Below are positions 20,900-31,300 of a stretch of DNA of 64,000 bases, in pieces. Origin of the DNA: Angustibacter luteus (GTDB lineage Bacteria > Actinomycetota > Actinomycetes > Actinomycetales > Angustibacteraceae); the NCBI RefSeq assembly GCF_039541115.1, contig NZ_BAABFP010000005.1:418447-482446 (forward strand), read 5' to 3'. The notes beneath the pieces were generated by a model. It was not told where the DNA came from. It saw only the letters and a list, made by a program, of their open reading frames with translations, and searched no databases. Within the stretch, counting starts at the first letter, position 1. Each line of letters opens with the position of its first letter. A program made the position numbers and the translations under genes.

Positions 20900-22446
20900 C
20901 GGAGCCCAGCACGGACCCCAGTCCGGACCTGACGTTCGGGACCACCTGGCCCGACCGCGACACGTTCCGGCGGCTGGCCAGGGATCGCCGCGTCATCCCG
21001 GTGGTCCGCCGGCTGCTCGCCGACGCGGAGACCCCGCTCGGGGTGTACCGCAAGCTTGCGCAGGACGAGCCGGCCACCTTCCTGCTGGAGTCCGCCGAGC
21101 ACGGCGGGGTGTGGTCGCGCTACTCGATCGTCGGAGCCCGGTGCTCCGCGACCCTGACCGAGGTGGACGGCGAGGCGTACTGGATCGGCGAGCCACCGGT
21201 CGGTGTCCCGACCTCCGGCGACCCGACGGTCGCGCTGGCCCAGACCGTGGCGGCCCTGCGCACCCCCGCGCTGGAGGGGTTGCCGCCGTTGACCGGTGGC
21301 CTCGTCGGTGCGCTCACCTACGACGTGGTGCGACGCTGGGAGCGGCTGCCCGACGACAACCGGGACGACCTTGACCTGCCCGAGCTCACGATGATGCTGG
21401 CCACGGACCTGGCGGTCCTGGACCACTCCGACGGGTCGCTGCTGCTGGTCGCCAACGCGGTGAACCGGGACGACACCGACGCCCGGGTGGACGAGGCCTG
21501 GTCCGACGCGGTGACCCGGTTGGACCGCATGGTCGAGCTGCTCGCGCGTCCCGCGCCCAGCACCGTCGGCGTACCGGGCGACGAGGAGCCGAAGGTGCGC
21601 GCGCAGCTCTTCGATGCCGAGTACGCGCAGATGGTCGAGCGGGCCAAGGAGGCCGTCCGCGCCGGGGACGTGTTCCAGGTCGTCCCCTCGCAGCGCTACG
21701 AGATCGACTGCCCCGCCGACGCCCTGGAGGTCTACCGCGTCCTGCGGGCGTCCAACCCGAGCCCGTACATGTACCTGTTGCGGCTGCCGACGCCGGACGG
21801 TGGCACCTACGACGTCGTCGGGTCCAGTCCAGAGGCGTTGGTCAAGGTCGACGGACGGCGGGTGATGACGCACCCGATCGCCGGGACCCGACCCCGCGGC
21901 CTGACCCCCCAGCAGGACGTCGCGCACGCCGAGTCGCTCCTCGCGGACGCCAAGGAGCGGGCCGAGCACCTCATGCTCGTGGACCTGGCCCGCAACGACC
22001 TGGCCCGGGTGTGTGATGCCGGCAGCGTGGATGTCCTCGACTTCATGCAGGTCGAGCGGTACAGCCACGTGATGCACCTGGTGTCCACCGTGGTGGGCCG
22101 GCTCCGCGAGGACCGCACCGCGTTCGACGCGCTCGTCGCCACCTTCCCGGCCGGCACCCTCAGCGGGGCGCCCAAGGTGCGTGCCATGGAGCTCATCGAC
22201 GAGATGGAGACGACCCGCCGCGGGCTGTACGGCGGGACGGTCGGCTACCTGGACTTCGCCGGTGACCTGGACATGGCGATCGCCATCCGTACCGCGGTGA
22301 TCCGCGACCACGTCGCCTACGTGCAGGCCGGCGGGGGCGTCGTCGCCGACTCCGACCCGATGGCCGAGTACGAGGAGTCCGTCAACAAGTCGATGGCGGT
22401 GCTGCGCGCCATCGCGGCCGCCGCCGACCTGCGCACGGTCTCGTGA
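20896..22446 (+). CDS. trpE: anthranilate synthase component I TrpE
   Basis: A 516-residue chorismate-using enzyme, first step of tryptophan synthesis. The N-terminal [14 protein letters not shown] segment corresponds to the feedback-inhibition region (LLES motif), and the catalytic C-terminal half carries [26 protein letters not shown] and [19 protein letters not shown] (cited in part). No trpG or trpD is visible in the window, so the glutaminase partner is elsewhere. GTG overlaps the hisI stop, and its own stop overlaps the next start by GTGA. Confidence 0.97.
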   Translation: MTEPSTDPSPDLTFGTTWPDRDTFRRLARDRRVIPVVRRLLADAETPLGVYRKLAQDEPATFLLESAEHGGVWSRYSIVGARCSATLTEVDGEAYWIGEPPVGVPTSGDPTVALAQTVAALRTPALEGLPPLTGGLVGALTYDVVRRWERLPDDNRDDLDLPELTMMLATDLAVLDHSDGSLLLVANAVNRDDTDARVDEAWSDAVTRLDRMVELLARPAPSTVGVPGDEEPKVRAQLFDAEYAQMVERAKEAVRAGDVFQVVPSQRYEIDCPADALEVYRVLRASNPSPYMYLLRLPTPDGGTYDVVGSSPEALVKVDGRRVMTHPIAGTRPRGLTPQQDVAHAESLLADAKERAEHLMLVDLARNDLARVCDAGSVDVLDFMQVERYSHVMHLVSTVVGRLREDRTAFDALVATFPAGTLSGAPKVRAMELIDEMETTRRGLYGGTVGYLDFAGDLDMAIAIRTAVIRDHVAYVQAGGGVVADSDPMAEYEESVNKSMAVLRAIAAAADLRTVS

Positions 22447-23024
22447 CCCGCCGACGCATCGACCGGCCCGCCTCGGCCGCCGTCCTGGCGCTGGTGGGCG
22501 GTGCCCTGGGACTGCTGGCGGCCTCCCGTCCCTGGGTGCATGCCGTCGTCATCGACCCCGTCCTGGGGCGCACCGCCGTCAGCGCGTCCGGTCGGCAGGC
22601 CGCGGCAGTGGTCCCGGCCGTCGCGCTGGTGGCGTTGGCCGGCGGGATCGCCCTGCTGCTGGCTCGCACGATCGGGCGGCTGGTGGCCGGGCTGCTCCTG
22701 GTGGTCGCCGGCGCGGCGCAGGTCGCGGCCGCCGTGGGGATCCTGCGGTCCCCGCGGCCGTCGGTCGAAGAGATCGTCGGGCGGGCCGTGGGCGCGGTGG
22801 GCTCCTCGGACGTCCGGGTGACCCTCACCGCCTGGCCCTGGCTGTCCGTCGCCAGCGGGGCCCTCGTCGCCGTCGCCGGCGTCTGGACGGTGCTGCGCGC
22901 GCGATCCTGGAGCGAGCCGACCAGCCGGTACGACGCCCCGTCCGCCCGGACGGAGCAGGCCGGTACCGAGGATCCGCCGGACACCTGGGACGCGCTGAGC
23001 CGGGGCGAGGACCCCACCCGCTAA
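22443..23024 (+). CDS. tryptophan-biosynthesis-associated membrane protein (TIGR02234 type)
   Basis: A 193-residue membrane protein found next to trp genes in actinobacteria. About four hydrophobic helices are present (residues 12-30, 52-72, 78-98, 130-150) with a conserved ASRPW segment after the first helix, and a polar C-terminal tail. Function is unknown; position between trpE and trpC is the main support, equivalent to the Rv1610 slot in Mycobacterium tuberculosis. Translation is likely coupled to trpE. Confidence 0.85.
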   Translation: MTRRRIDRPASAAVLALVGGALGLLAASRPWVHAVVIDPVLGRTAVSASGRQAAAVVPAVALVALAGGIALLLARTIGRLVAGLLLVVAGAAQVAAAVGILRSPRPSVEEIVGRAVGAVGSSDVRVTLTAWPWLSVASGALVAVAGVWTVLRARSWSEPTSRYDAPSARTEQAGTEDPPDTWDALSRGEDPTR

Positions 23025-23076
23025 CCTCGTCCCGGAACGTCAGCTCATCGCACGCACCGCACAGGAGGGCCGGCAG

Positions 23077-23319
23077 ATGGCCGAGCACGCGCACCAGCAC
23101 GACAGTCACGGCAACACCGTCGCCGCCTGGGCCTGCGTCGGCCTGCTCATGGTCGCCGCGTTCGTCATGTGCCTGGCCGTCGTCCTGGCCTCGGTCGTCG
23201 TGTTCGTCATCGGTGCGGTCGTGGCCGTGATCGGTCTCATCGTCGGCAAGCTGCTCTCCCTCGCGGGCTATGGGGCGTCCCGGCCCAGTGACCCCCGGGT
23301 CACCAGCGGCGTCCGCTGA
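23077..23319 (+). CDS. small HGxxxAAW-motif membrane protein
   Basis: An 80-residue protein with a His-rich start (AEHAHQHDSHGNTVAAW) containing the HGxxxAAW motif that names this actinobacterial family, followed by two hydrophobic helices. It often sits near trp genes; function unknown. AGGAGGG lies 8 bases upstream of the ATG. A TAACCT -10-like box overlaps the stop codon of the preceding gene (23022-23027), so it may have its own promoter with a leader of about 45 bases. Confidence 0.82.
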   Translation: MAEHAHQHDSHGNTVAAWACVGLLMVAAFVMCLAVVLASVVVFVIGAVVAVIGLIVGKLLSLAGYGASRPSDPRVTSGVR

Positions 23320-23368
23320 CGCAGCCGAATGCCCAGAGCCCCGCTGAAGCCCAGAGCCTGCTGAGCCG

Positions 23369-23791
23369 ATGACCGCGGCCGGGCTGCCCCGCCGGACCGC
23401 CGCTCCCGCAGCCGTTGCGGGCGGTGTGGCCGCTCTCGCGCTGGCCCTGGCGCTGCGCGACCCGCACGTCGCGGGCTCCTGGGGTCACTGCCCCTTCCTG
23501 GCCCTGACCGGACTGCCGTGCCCGTTCTGCGGTGGGCTCCGCGCCGTCTGGGAGCTGGAGCACGGCAGCCTCTCGGCCGCCGCGAGCTCGAACCTGCTGG
23601 TCGTGCTGGTCCTGCCCCTGGCTCTCGTCAGCCTCCTCGCCTGGTGGCGGCGTTGCCTCCGTGGTCGGGGCGGCACCGGCTCGCGCCGCTCGGACCGGCT
23701 CGTGGGGCCAGCAGCCGTGGCGGGGCTGCTCGTCGTCCTCGGCTTCGGCGTCCTGCGCTGGCTGCCCGCCCTGGGCTGGCTGGCTCCCTGA
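23369..23791 (+). CDS. DUF2752 membrane protein
   Basis: A 140-residue membrane protein with the DUF2752 core, [26 protein letters not shown] (key residues: Cys-Pro at the start, then CPFCGG-R), followed by two or three hydrophobic helices. The family has no known function. The ATG at 23369 follows TGAGCCG with no strong ribosome-binding site. It ends just before the tandem repeat that starts the next gene. Confidence 0.8.
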   Translation: MTAAGLPRRTAAPAAVAGGVAALALALALRDPHVAGSWGHCPFLALTGLPCPFCGGLRAVWELEHGSLSAAASSNLLVVLVLPLALVSLLAWWRRCLRGRGGTGSRRSDRLVGPAAVAGLLVVLGFGVLRWLPALGWLAP

Positions 23792-23850
23792 CCTCGATGA
23801 CCTCGATGACCCCGATGACGCCGATGACCCCGATGACCCCGATGACTCCG
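23791..23850 (+). repeat. 9-bp tandem repeat carrying six in-frame ATG codons
   Basis: Six and two-thirds copies of acc-(t/c)cg-atg. In the frame of the following RDD gene it encodes repeated Met-Thr-Pro/Ser triplets, so ATGs at 23797, 23806, 23815, 23824, 23833 and 23842 are all possible starts. Because the unit is 9 bases, gain or loss changes N-terminal length, not frame. Confidence 0.9.
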
Positions 23851-24324
23851 CCGCCTCCGGAGGCGGGCTCGCTGATGGGCCTGCGGCTGGTGGCGCGTGT
23901 GGTCGACCTGCTGGTGGTGGGCGTGGTCTTCGTCGCGGTGCTGCTCGGGGTGGCATCGGTGGTCAGCGACGGGAACGCCGGCACCGCCGGCCGGATCGTG
24001 CTGGCCGTCGTCCTGCTCGGGTTGGTCGCGGCGGCGGCCGCGTACGAGGTCGTTCTGATCGCCTGTTGGGGCGCGACCCTCGGCAAGCGGATGGTGCGCG
24101 TCGAGGTGGTCCTCGAGGGCACGGACCAGCATCCGGGCTGGGTCCCGTCGCTCGTGCGGTGGCTGGTCCCGGTGCTGGGGTTCCTGGTCTGCGGCATCGG
24201 CCAGTACGTCGTGTACCTGTCGCCGTTCTTCGACGGCAGCGGCCGCGAACGGGGTTGGCACGACCAGGCCTCGCGCACCCAGGTGGTCAGGGTCCTGGCG
24301 GACCTTCCTGGCGGACCTTCCTGA
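23797..24324 (+). CDS. RDD family membrane protein
   Basis: A protein of up to 175 residues. After a Met-Thr-Pro repeat and a PPPPEAGSL linker comes an RDD domain: [11 protein letters not shown] at the first helix (Arg and Asp of the RDD signature), two further helices around residues 65-90 and 125-150, and the family [13 protein letters not shown] segment. Function of RDD proteins is mostly unknown; some move ions or small molecules. The true start is ambiguous because six ATGs are in frame and no ribosome-binding site is evident. The 3' end lies in a 13-bp tandem repeat. Confidence 0.83.
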   Translation: MTSMTPMTPMTPMTPMTPPPPEAGSLMGLRLVARVVDLLVVGVVFVAVLLGVASVVSDGNAGTAGRIVLAVVLLGLVAAAAAYEVVLIACWGATLGKRMVRVEVVLEGTDQHPGWVPSLVRWLVPVLGFLVCGIGQYVVYLSPFFDGSGRERGWHDQASRTQVVRVLADLPGGPS

Positions 24325-24337
24325 CGGACCCTCCTGA
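24299..24337 (+). repeat. 13-bp tandem repeat over the 3' end of the RDD gene
   Basis: Three copies of cggaccttcctg(g/a), the third with one change. The RDD stop codon (24322-24324) falls in the second copy. A change in copy number would shift frame and alter the last residues of the protein. Confidence 0.85.
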
Positions 24338-24338
24338 C

Positions 24339-24380
24339 GGGGCTCGCCACGGGCCGGCGACAGGCCGGTGGCGAGGCCCC
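24339..24380 (+). terminator. GC-rich hairpin between the RDD gene and trpC
   Basis: ggggctcgccac (24339-24350) pairs with gtggcgaggcccc (24368-24380) with one bulged base; the loop can form a further ggcc/ggcc stem. No T-run follows, so it could be a terminator of the actinobacterial kind or an RNA-processing or attenuation element upstream of trpC. Confidence 0.5.
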
Positions 24381-24431
24381 CGCCGCACCGCTCTACCATC
24401 GAGGGCGCGGGGTACTGACGAACGAGCTGGG

Positions 24432-25250
24432 GTGAGACGGCTGAGCGTCCTGGACGACATCATCGTCGGCGTGCGCGAGGACCTGGCGGTCCGCGAGCAG
24501 ACCATCCCGTTGGAGGCGTTGCGCGAGAAGGTCGCGCGGGCCACCCCGGCCAAGGACGCCTACAGCGCGCTGGCCACGGGCGGCGGGGTCAAGGTCATCG
24601 CCGAGGTCAAGCGGTCCAGCCCCAGCAAGGGCGCACTGGCGGCGATCGGCGACCCGGCCGGGTTGGCGAGCGACTACGCCTCCGGCGGAGCCTCGTGGAT
24701 CAGCGTGCTCACCGAGCAGCGTCGCTTCGGCGGCAGCCTCGAGGACCTGGACGCCGTCCGGCTGGCGGTGGAGACCCCGTTGCTGCGCAAGGACTTCGTG
24801 GTGACCAGCTACCAGGTCTGGGAGGCCCGGGCCCACGGCGCCGACGCGATCCTGTTGATCGTCGCGGCGCTCGAGCAGGAGGCCCTGGTCTCGTTGCAGG
24901 AGCGCGCCTGGTCGCTCGGCATGGCCGTCCTGGTCGAGGTGCACGACGAGGACGAGCTGGTCCGGGCGCGGGCGGCCGGCGCCCGGATCATCGGGGTGAA
25001 CGCGCGCAACCTGCGCACCCTCGAGGTCGACCGTGGGACCTTCGCCCGCCTCGCGCCGTCCCTGCCGGACTCCGTGGTGCGGGTGGCCGAGTCCGGTGTC
25101 CGGGGGCCGCACGACGTCCTCGAGTACGCCCGGCACGGCGCGGACGCGGTCCTGGTCGGCGAGAGCCTGGTCACCGGTGGCACCCCCCGTTCCGCGGTGG
25201 CCGACCTGGTCGCGGCGGGTGCCCACCCGGCGCTGCGTCCCAGCCGCTGA
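24432..25250 (+). CDS. trpC: indole-3-glycerol phosphate synthase TrpC
   Basis: A 272-residue TIM barrel of tryptophan synthesis that closes the indole ring. Key segments: [13 protein letters not shown] (substrate Lys), LRKDFVV (catalytic Lys), LVEVHDE (catalytic Glu), [14 protein letters not shown] and VAESGV. GTG at 24432 gives a start ([11 protein letters not shown]) like other actinobacterial TrpC. An upstream hairpin at 24339-24380 separates it from the RDD gene, so it may be transcribed separately from trpE. Confidence 0.96.
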   Translation: MRRLSVLDDIIVGVREDLAVREQTIPLEALREKVARATPAKDAYSALATGGGVKVIAEVKRSSPSKGALAAIGDPAGLASDYASGGASWISVLTEQRRFGGSLEDLDAVRLAVETPLLRKDFVVTSYQVWEARAHGADAILLIVAALEQEALVSLQERAWSLGMAVLVEVHDEDELVRARAAGARIIGVNARNLRTLEVDRGTFARLAPSLPDSVVRVAESGVRGPHDVLEYARHGADAVLVGESLVTGGTPRSAVADLVAAGAHPALRPSR

Positions 25251-25281
25251 GCCGCTGCTTCGACCTGACAGACTGGCGCCC

Positions 25282-26556
25282 ATGACCGCTCCCAGCGTCG
25301 ACCTGCTCGGCGACGGCAAGTTCGGGCCGTACGGCGGCCGGTTCGTTCCCGAGGCCCTGGTGGCAGCGCTGGACGAGCTGGCCGAGGCGTTCGCCTCCGC
25401 GATGGTCGACCCCGAGTTCCGGCGCGAGCTGGACACGCTGCACCGCAGCTACTCCGGGCGACCCAGCCTGCTGACCGAGGCGCCCCGGTTCGCCGCACAC
25501 GCCGGCGGGGCTCGGATCCTGCTCAAGCGCGAGGACCTCAACCACACCGGCTCGCACAAGATCAACAACGTGCTCGGCCAGGCGCTGCTGACCAAGCGGA
25601 TGGGCAAGACGCGCATCATCGCCGAGACCGGCGCCGGTCAGCACGGGGTGGCCAGCGCCACCGCAGCCGCCCTGATGGGCCTGGAGTGCCGGGTCTACAT
25701 GGGCGAGGAGGACACCCGTCGCCAGGCGCTCAACGTGGCCCGGATGAAGCTGCTCGGGGCCGAGGTGGTGCCGGTCACCACGGGGTCACGCACGCTCAAG
25801 GACGCCATGAACGAGGCGATGCGCGACTGGGTGACCAACGTCGAGCGCACGCACTACCTGATCGGCACGGTCGCCGGCCCGGCCCCCTTCCCGCGCATGG
25901 TCCGCGAGTTCCACCGGGTGATCGGTGACGAGGCGCGCGCCCAGACGCTCGACCTGGTCGGGCGGCTCCCGGATGCGGTGCTGGCGTGCGTCGGCGGGGG
26001 GTCGAACGCCATCGGCATCTTCCAGTCCTTCATCGACGACGTCGGCGTCCGCCTGGTCGGGCTCGAGGCCGGTGGGGACGGGGTCGCCACCGGGCGCCAT
26101 GCGGCGAGCATCACCGGCGGAACCCCGGGCGTGCTGCACGGTGCGCGGTCGTACGTGCTGCAGGACGAGGACGGTCAGACGGTCGAGAGTCACAGCATCT
26201 CGGCGGGTCTGGACTACCCCGGGGTCGGGCCCGAGCACGCCTGGCTGCACGACACGGGACGGGCCACGTACGAGCCGGTCGACGACGCCGATGCCATGGA
26301 AGCCTTCCGCCTGCTCTGCCGGACGGAGGGGATCATCCCGGCGATCGAGAGCGCGCACGCACTGGCAGGGGCGCTGCGGCTGGGCCGCGAGCTCGGCCCG
26401 ACCGCCGTGCTGCTGGTCAACCTGTCCGGGCGCGGCGACAAGGACGTCGACACGGCCGCTCGCTGGTTCGGGCTCGTCGAACCGGCGGACCTGGTCGCGG
26501 CCGAGGCCCTGAAGGCCTCCGAGCCGGTGACCGAGGCCGAGGGGAGCGGCTGGTGA
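25282..26556 (+). CDS. trpB: tryptophan synthase beta subunit TrpB
   Basis: A 424-residue PLP enzyme joining indole and serine. The PLP lysine is Lys93 in [20 protein letters not shown] and the phosphate-binding GGGSNAIG loop are also present. The ATG at 25282 is 31 bases after trpC, and CAGACT seven bases upstream resembles the -10 boxes seen before other starts here. Its stop overlaps trpA by GTGA. Confidence 0.97.
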   Translation: MTAPSVDLLGDGKFGPYGGRFVPEALVAALDELAEAFASAMVDPEFRRELDTLHRSYSGRPSLLTEAPRFAAHAGGARILLKREDLNHTGSHKINNVLGQALLTKRMGKTRIIAETGAGQHGVASATAAALMGLECRVYMGEEDTRRQALNVARMKLLGAEVVPVTTGSRTLKDAMNEAMRDWVTNVERTHYLIGTVAGPAPFPRMVREFHRVIGDEARAQTLDLVGRLPDAVLACVGGGSNAIGIFQSFIDDVGVRLVGLEAGGDGVATGRHAASITGGTPGVLHGARSYVLQDEDGQTVESHSISAGLDYPGVGPEHAWLHDTGRATYEPVDDADAMEAFRLLCRTEGIIPAIESAHALAGALRLGRELGPTAVLLVNLSGRGDKDVDTAARWFGLVEPADLVAAEALKASEPVTEAEGSGW

Positions 26557-27371
26557 CCGGCGTCGCCGACGTGCTGGCCCGGACCCGGGCGGAGGGGCGG
26601 GCCGCGCTCGTGACCTACCTGCCGGTGGGTTACCCCGACGTCGAGACGTCCATCGAGGCCATCCGCACCATGGTGCGGGCGGGCGCGGACGTCGTCGAGG
26701 TCGGCGTGCCCTACTCGGACCCGCTGATGGACGGCCCGGTCATCCAGTACGCGGTCGACGTCGCGCTGCGCGGCGGCAGCCGCACCCGGGACGTGTTCAG
26801 CGCCGTCCGGGCGGTGGCCGACGAGGGTGCGGCCGCGCTGGTCATGACGTACTGGAACCTGGTGGACCACTACGGGGTCGAGACGTTCGCCGCCGAGCTG
26901 GCGCAGGCCGGGGGATCGGGCCTGATCACGCCAGACCTCATCCCGGACGAGGCGCACGAGTGGTTCGCCGCCTCCGAGCGGCACCACCTCGACCGGGTGT
27001 TCCTCGTCGCGCCGAGCTCCACGCAGGCGCGGCTGCGCTCGACGACTGCTGCCTGCCGGGGGTTCGTCTACGCCGCCAGCACCATGGGGGTGACCGGAGC
27101 GCGGGACGCCGTGGGCAGCGGCGCCCGTGAGCTCGTCGACCGCGTGCGCGCGGTGAGCGACGTGCCCGTGTGCGTGGGCCTGGGCGTCTCGACCGGGGCG
27201 CAGGCCGCCCAGGTCGCGTCGTTCGCGGACGGCGTGATCGTCGGGTCCGCGCTCGTGCGTTGCCTCACCGAGGCGCCGGACGTCGCCACCGGGCTGGCCG
27301 AGCTGGAGCGGCTGACCGCCGAGCTGGCCGAGGGCGTGCGGGCCGGGTCCCACCAGGGAGCGACCCGGTGA
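26553..27371 (+). CDS. trpA: tryptophan synthase alpha subunit TrpA
   Basis: A 272-residue TIM barrel that splits indole-3-glycerol phosphate into indole and glyceraldehyde 3-phosphate. The catalytic acids fall at the canonical positions, Glu49 ([10 protein letters not shown]) and Asp60 (PLMDGPVIQ). The GTG start overlaps the trpB stop, and its stop overlaps the lgt start, both GTGA. Confidence 0.97.
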   Translation: MTGVADVLARTRAEGRAALVTYLPVGYPDVETSIEAIRTMVRAGADVVEVGVPYSDPLMDGPVIQYAVDVALRGGSRTRDVFSAVRAVADEGAAALVMTYWNLVDHYGVETFAAELAQAGGSGLITPDLIPDEAHEWFAASERHHLDRVFLVAPSSTQARLRSTTAACRGFVYAASTMGVTGARDAVGSGARELVDRVRAVSDVPVCVGLGVSTGAQAAQVASFADGVIVGSALVRCLTEAPDVATGLAELERLTAELAEGVRAGSHQGATR

Positions 27372-28249
27372 ACGCGGCGCTGCCCGCGACCATCCCCAGT
27401 CCGGCCCAGGGCGTCTGGCACCTGGGCCCGCTGCCGGTCCGCGCCTACGCCCTGTGCATCCTGATCGGCATCGCGTTGGCCGTCTGGATCGCCACCAAGC
27501 GGTGGCGGGACCGGGGCGGCCCCGAGGGCGCGGTCATGGACATCTCCGCCTGGGCGGTGCCCTTCGGCATCATCGGCGCCCGGGTCTACCACGTGGCCAC
27601 CACCTGGCAGCCGTACTTCGCCTCCGGTGGCCATCCACTGGACGCACTGAAGATCTGGAACGGTGGCCTGGGGATCTGGGGCGCCGTCGCCGGTGGCGCG
27701 CTCGGCGCGTGGATCGCCTGCCGCCGCAAGGGCGTCTCGTTCCTCATGTTCGCGGACGCGGCGGCGCCCGGTGTCGCCGTCGCCCAGGCGGCAGGCCGGC
27801 TCGGCAACTACTTCAACAACGAGATCTACGGCCGCCAGACCGACCTGCCCTGGGGACTTCGGGTGCACGAGTGGAACGCCGCCACCGGCGAGGCGGTGCG
27901 CGACGCCAACGGCCACGCCGTCCTGCTCCCGGGCGCCTACCACCCCACGTTCCTGTACGAGGCGATCTGGTGCCTGCTGGTGGCGGGCGCGCTCGTCCTC
28001 CTGGACCGCCGCTACCACCTCGACCGCGGGCGCACGCTGGCCCTGTACGTGATGCTCTACACGGTGGGCCGGTTCGCCATCGAGACGCTGCGCTCGGACA
28101 CCGCGAACCTCATCCTGGGGCACCGGCTGAACGAGTGGACCTCGGTGATCGTCTTCCTCGGTGGCCTGGTGCTGTTCGTGGTGCAGACCCGGAAGGTCCG
28201 CAAGGCGTCTCACGATGCGGACGAGATTCCCGAGGCGCAAGACGTGTAA
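27368..28249 (+). CDS. lgt: prolipoprotein diacylglyceryl transferase Lgt
   Basis: A 293-residue inner-membrane enzyme that transfers diacylglycerol from phosphatidylglycerol to the lipobox Cys of prelipoproteins. It has about seven hydrophobic segments and the Lgt signature [21 protein letters not shown] (Arg and Asn key), plus the essential-His region LPVRAYAL and [13 protein letters not shown] overlaps the trpA stop, the same trpA-lgt junction as in Mycobacterium tuberculosis. Confidence 0.95.
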   Translation: MNAALPATIPSPAQGVWHLGPLPVRAYALCILIGIALAVWIATKRWRDRGGPEGAVMDISAWAVPFGIIGARVYHVATTWQPYFASGGHPLDALKIWNGGLGIWGAVAGGALGAWIACRRKGVSFLMFADAAAPGVAVAQAAGRLGNYFNNEIYGRQTDLPWGLRVHEWNAATGEAVRDANGHAVLLPGAYHPTFLYEAIWCLLVAGALVLLDRRYHLDRGRTLALYVMLYTVGRFAIETLRSDTANLILGHRLNEWTSVIVFLGGLVLFVVQTRKVRKASHDADEIPEAQDV

Positions 28250-28311
28250 CGCGGCGGAAACGTCCGCTAGAGTTCGAACGAGCCGCGGGCCAACGCCGTC
28301 CTCGCGGGGAG

Positions 28312-28330
28312 CCGCCGGTGATCCCGGCGG
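28312..28330 (+). promoter_or_regulatory. hairpin in the gltB leader
   Basis: ccgccgg, loop tgatc, ccggcgg form a perfect 7-bp stem in the 143-base gap between lgt and gltB. It may end the trp-lgt transcript or lie in the gltB 5' leader. A tagagt box at 28268-28273 could be a -10 element, but no matching -35 is seen. Confidence 0.4.
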
Positions 28331-28392
28331 TCAGTTGCGCACACGAAACGAGCCGCCGGTCCGGGGCTCGGAACGCGATCGGGACGGTGAAC

Positions 28393-31300
28393 ATGGGCTT
28401 GAGCAGTTTCTCCGCGCGCCCCGCAGCCACAGGGCTGTACGACGGCCGGCGTGAGCACGACGCCTGCGGCGTCGCCTTCGTGGCGACCATGCGTGGGCAC
28501 GCCGGGCACGACATCGTCGAGCACGCGCTGACGGCACTGCGGAACCTCGACCACCGCGGGGCCACCGGCGCCGACCCCACCGTCGGCGACGGTGCCGGGA
28601 TCCTCACCCAGGTGCCGGACGAGTTCCTGCGTGCGAGCGTGGACTTCGAGCTGCCCACGGCCGGCGCGTACGCGGTCGGCCTCGCCTTCCTCCCGCAGGA
28701 CGACGGTGAGTGCGCGGCGGTCGTGGCCGCGGTCGAGCAGATCGCCGTGGACGAGGGCCTCACGGTCCTGGGTTGGCGCGACGTGCCGGTCGTGCCCGAC
28801 CTGGTCGGCGAGGTCGCCCGCGACTGCATGCCCGCCTTCCGGCAGCTCTTCGTCACGGCCACCGGCAGCCGGCTCGTCGGCCTGGGCCTGGAGCGGCTCG
28901 CCTACGCGCTGCGCAAGCGCTCCGAGCGCGAGCTCGAGGTGTACTTCCCGTCGCTGTCCTCGCGCACCCTGGTCTACAAGGGCATGCTCACCACGGGCCA
29001 GCTCGAGCCGTTCTTCCCTGATCTGTCCGACCGGCGCTTCGCCACCGAGCTGGCCCTGGTCCACTCGCGCTTCTCCACCAACACCTTCCCGTCCTGGCCG
29101 CTCGCGCACCCGTTCCGGGTCATCGCGCACAACGGCGAGATCAACACGGTGCAGGGCAACCGGAACTGGATGGCCGCGCGCGAGAGCCAGATCCACAGCG
29201 ACGTCATCCCCGGTGACATCTCTCGGCTGTTCCCCATCTGCAGCCCGCAGGCCAGCGACTCGGCGTCCTTCGACGAGGTGCTCGAGCTGCTGCACCTGGC
29301 CGGCCGGTCGCTGCCGCACGCAGTGCTGATGATGATCCCCGAGGCGTGGGAGAACCACACCGAGATGGACGCCGACCGGCGGGCCTTCTACGAGTTCCAC
29401 TCGGCGTTCATGGAGCCCTGGGACGGCCCGGCGTGCGTCACCTTCACGGACGGCACGTTGATCGGCGCGGTGCTGGACCGAAACGGCCTGCGTCCCGGGC
29501 GCTACTGGGTGACCGAGGACGGGTTGGTCGTGCTGGCCAGCGAGGTCGGGGTGCTCGACCTCGACCCGGCCACCGTCGTCCGCAAGGGGCGGCTGCAGCC
29601 GGGACGCATGTTCCTGGTGGACACCGAGCGCGGCCGCCTGGTCGGCGACGACGAGGTCAAGGCCGAGCTGGCCGCGCAGAACCCCTACCAGGAGTGGCTG
29701 CACGCGGGGCTCATCCACCTGGCCGACCTGCCCGAGCGCGAGCACGTCGTGCACACCCCGGCGTCCGTGGCCCGCCGCCAGCGCACCTTCGGGTACACGG
29801 AGGAGGAGCTGCGCGTCCTCGTCTCCCCGATGGCCCGCACGGGTGCCGAGCCGATCGGCTCGATGGGCACCGACTCGCCCGTCGCGGTGCTGTCCCAGCG
29901 GCCTCGTCTGCTCTTCGACTACTTCACCCAGCTGTTCGCGCAGGTCACCAACCCGCCCCTGGACGCGATCCGCGAGGAGCTCGTCACCTCGCTGGGCACC
30001 GTGATCGGGCCGGAGGTCAACGCGCTGGACGCGACCCCCGCGCACTGTCGCCAGCTCGTGCTGCCCTTCCCGGTGATCGACAATGACGAGCTGGCCAAGA
30101 TCGTGCACATCAACGCGGACGGCGACCTGCCCGGCTACGCCACGACCGTGATCAAGGGCCTGTACGACGCGGGTGGCGGCGGTGCCGCGCTGCGGATGCG
30201 GCTGCACGAGATCTTCGAGGAGGTCTCGCAGGCCATCGAGGAGGGGTCGCGCTTCGTCGTCCTGTCCGACCGCGACTCCGGCCGCGACCTCGCGCCGATC
30301 CCGTCGCTGCTGCTCACCTCGGCCGTGCACCACCACCTGATCCGGGCCAAGACCCGCACCCAGGTGGGCCTGCTCGTCGAGGCGGGCGACGTCCGCGAGG
30401 TGCACCACGTCGCCCTGCTGATCGGCTACGGCGCGGCCGCGGTCAACCCGTACCTCGCCATGGAGTCCGCGGAGAACCTCGCCCGCACCGGGATGCTCGG
30501 CGACATCACCGCGGACGCGGCCGTGCGCAACCTCATCAAGGCGCTCGGCAAGGGCGTCCTGAAGGTGATGAGCAAGATGGGCATCTCCACCGTGGCCTCC
30601 TACCGGGGCGCGCAGGTCTTCGAGGCCATCGGCCTGTCCGGCGAGGTCGTCGAGGAGTTCTTCACCGGGACGACGAGCCAGCTCGGCGGCATCGGTCTCG
30701 ACGTGATCGCCCAGGAGGCCGCGCAGCGGCACACCAGCGCCTACCCGGCCGACGGGGTGCTGCCCGCGCACCGCCGGCTCGAGGTCGGTGGGGAGTACCA
30801 GTGGCGGCGCGAGGGCGAGCCACACCTGTTCGACCCGGAGACCGTGTTCCGCCTGCAGCACGCCACCCGGGCGCGGCGGTTCGACGTCTTCCGCCAGTAC
30901 ACCGCGCGGGTCAACGACCAGTCCGAGCGGCTGATGACGCTGCGCGGCCTGCTGGAGCTGCGCCCCGACGGCGACGCCGCCAAGGCCAACCCGGTCGCGG
31001 CCATCCCGCTGGAGGAGGTCGAGCCGGTCAGCGAGATCGTCAAGCGGTTCTCGACCGGCGCGATGAGCTACGGCTCGATCAGCCAGGAGGCGCACGAGAC
31101 CCTGGCGGTGGCCATGAACCGGCTGGGCGCGCGGTCCAACACCGGGGAGGGTGGCGAGGACGACGACCGGCTGCTGGACCCGGTGCGGCGCAGCGCCGTC
31201 AAGCAGGTCGCCTCGGGTCGCTTCGGGGTGACCAGCCTCTACCTGACCCACGCCGACGACATCCAGATCAAGATGGCGCAGGGGGCCAAGCCCGGCGAGG

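Noticed and set aside
23791-23850. CRISPR array or satellite
   Set aside because: Units are 9 bases with no spacers, and they encode Met-Thr-Pro in the RDD frame.
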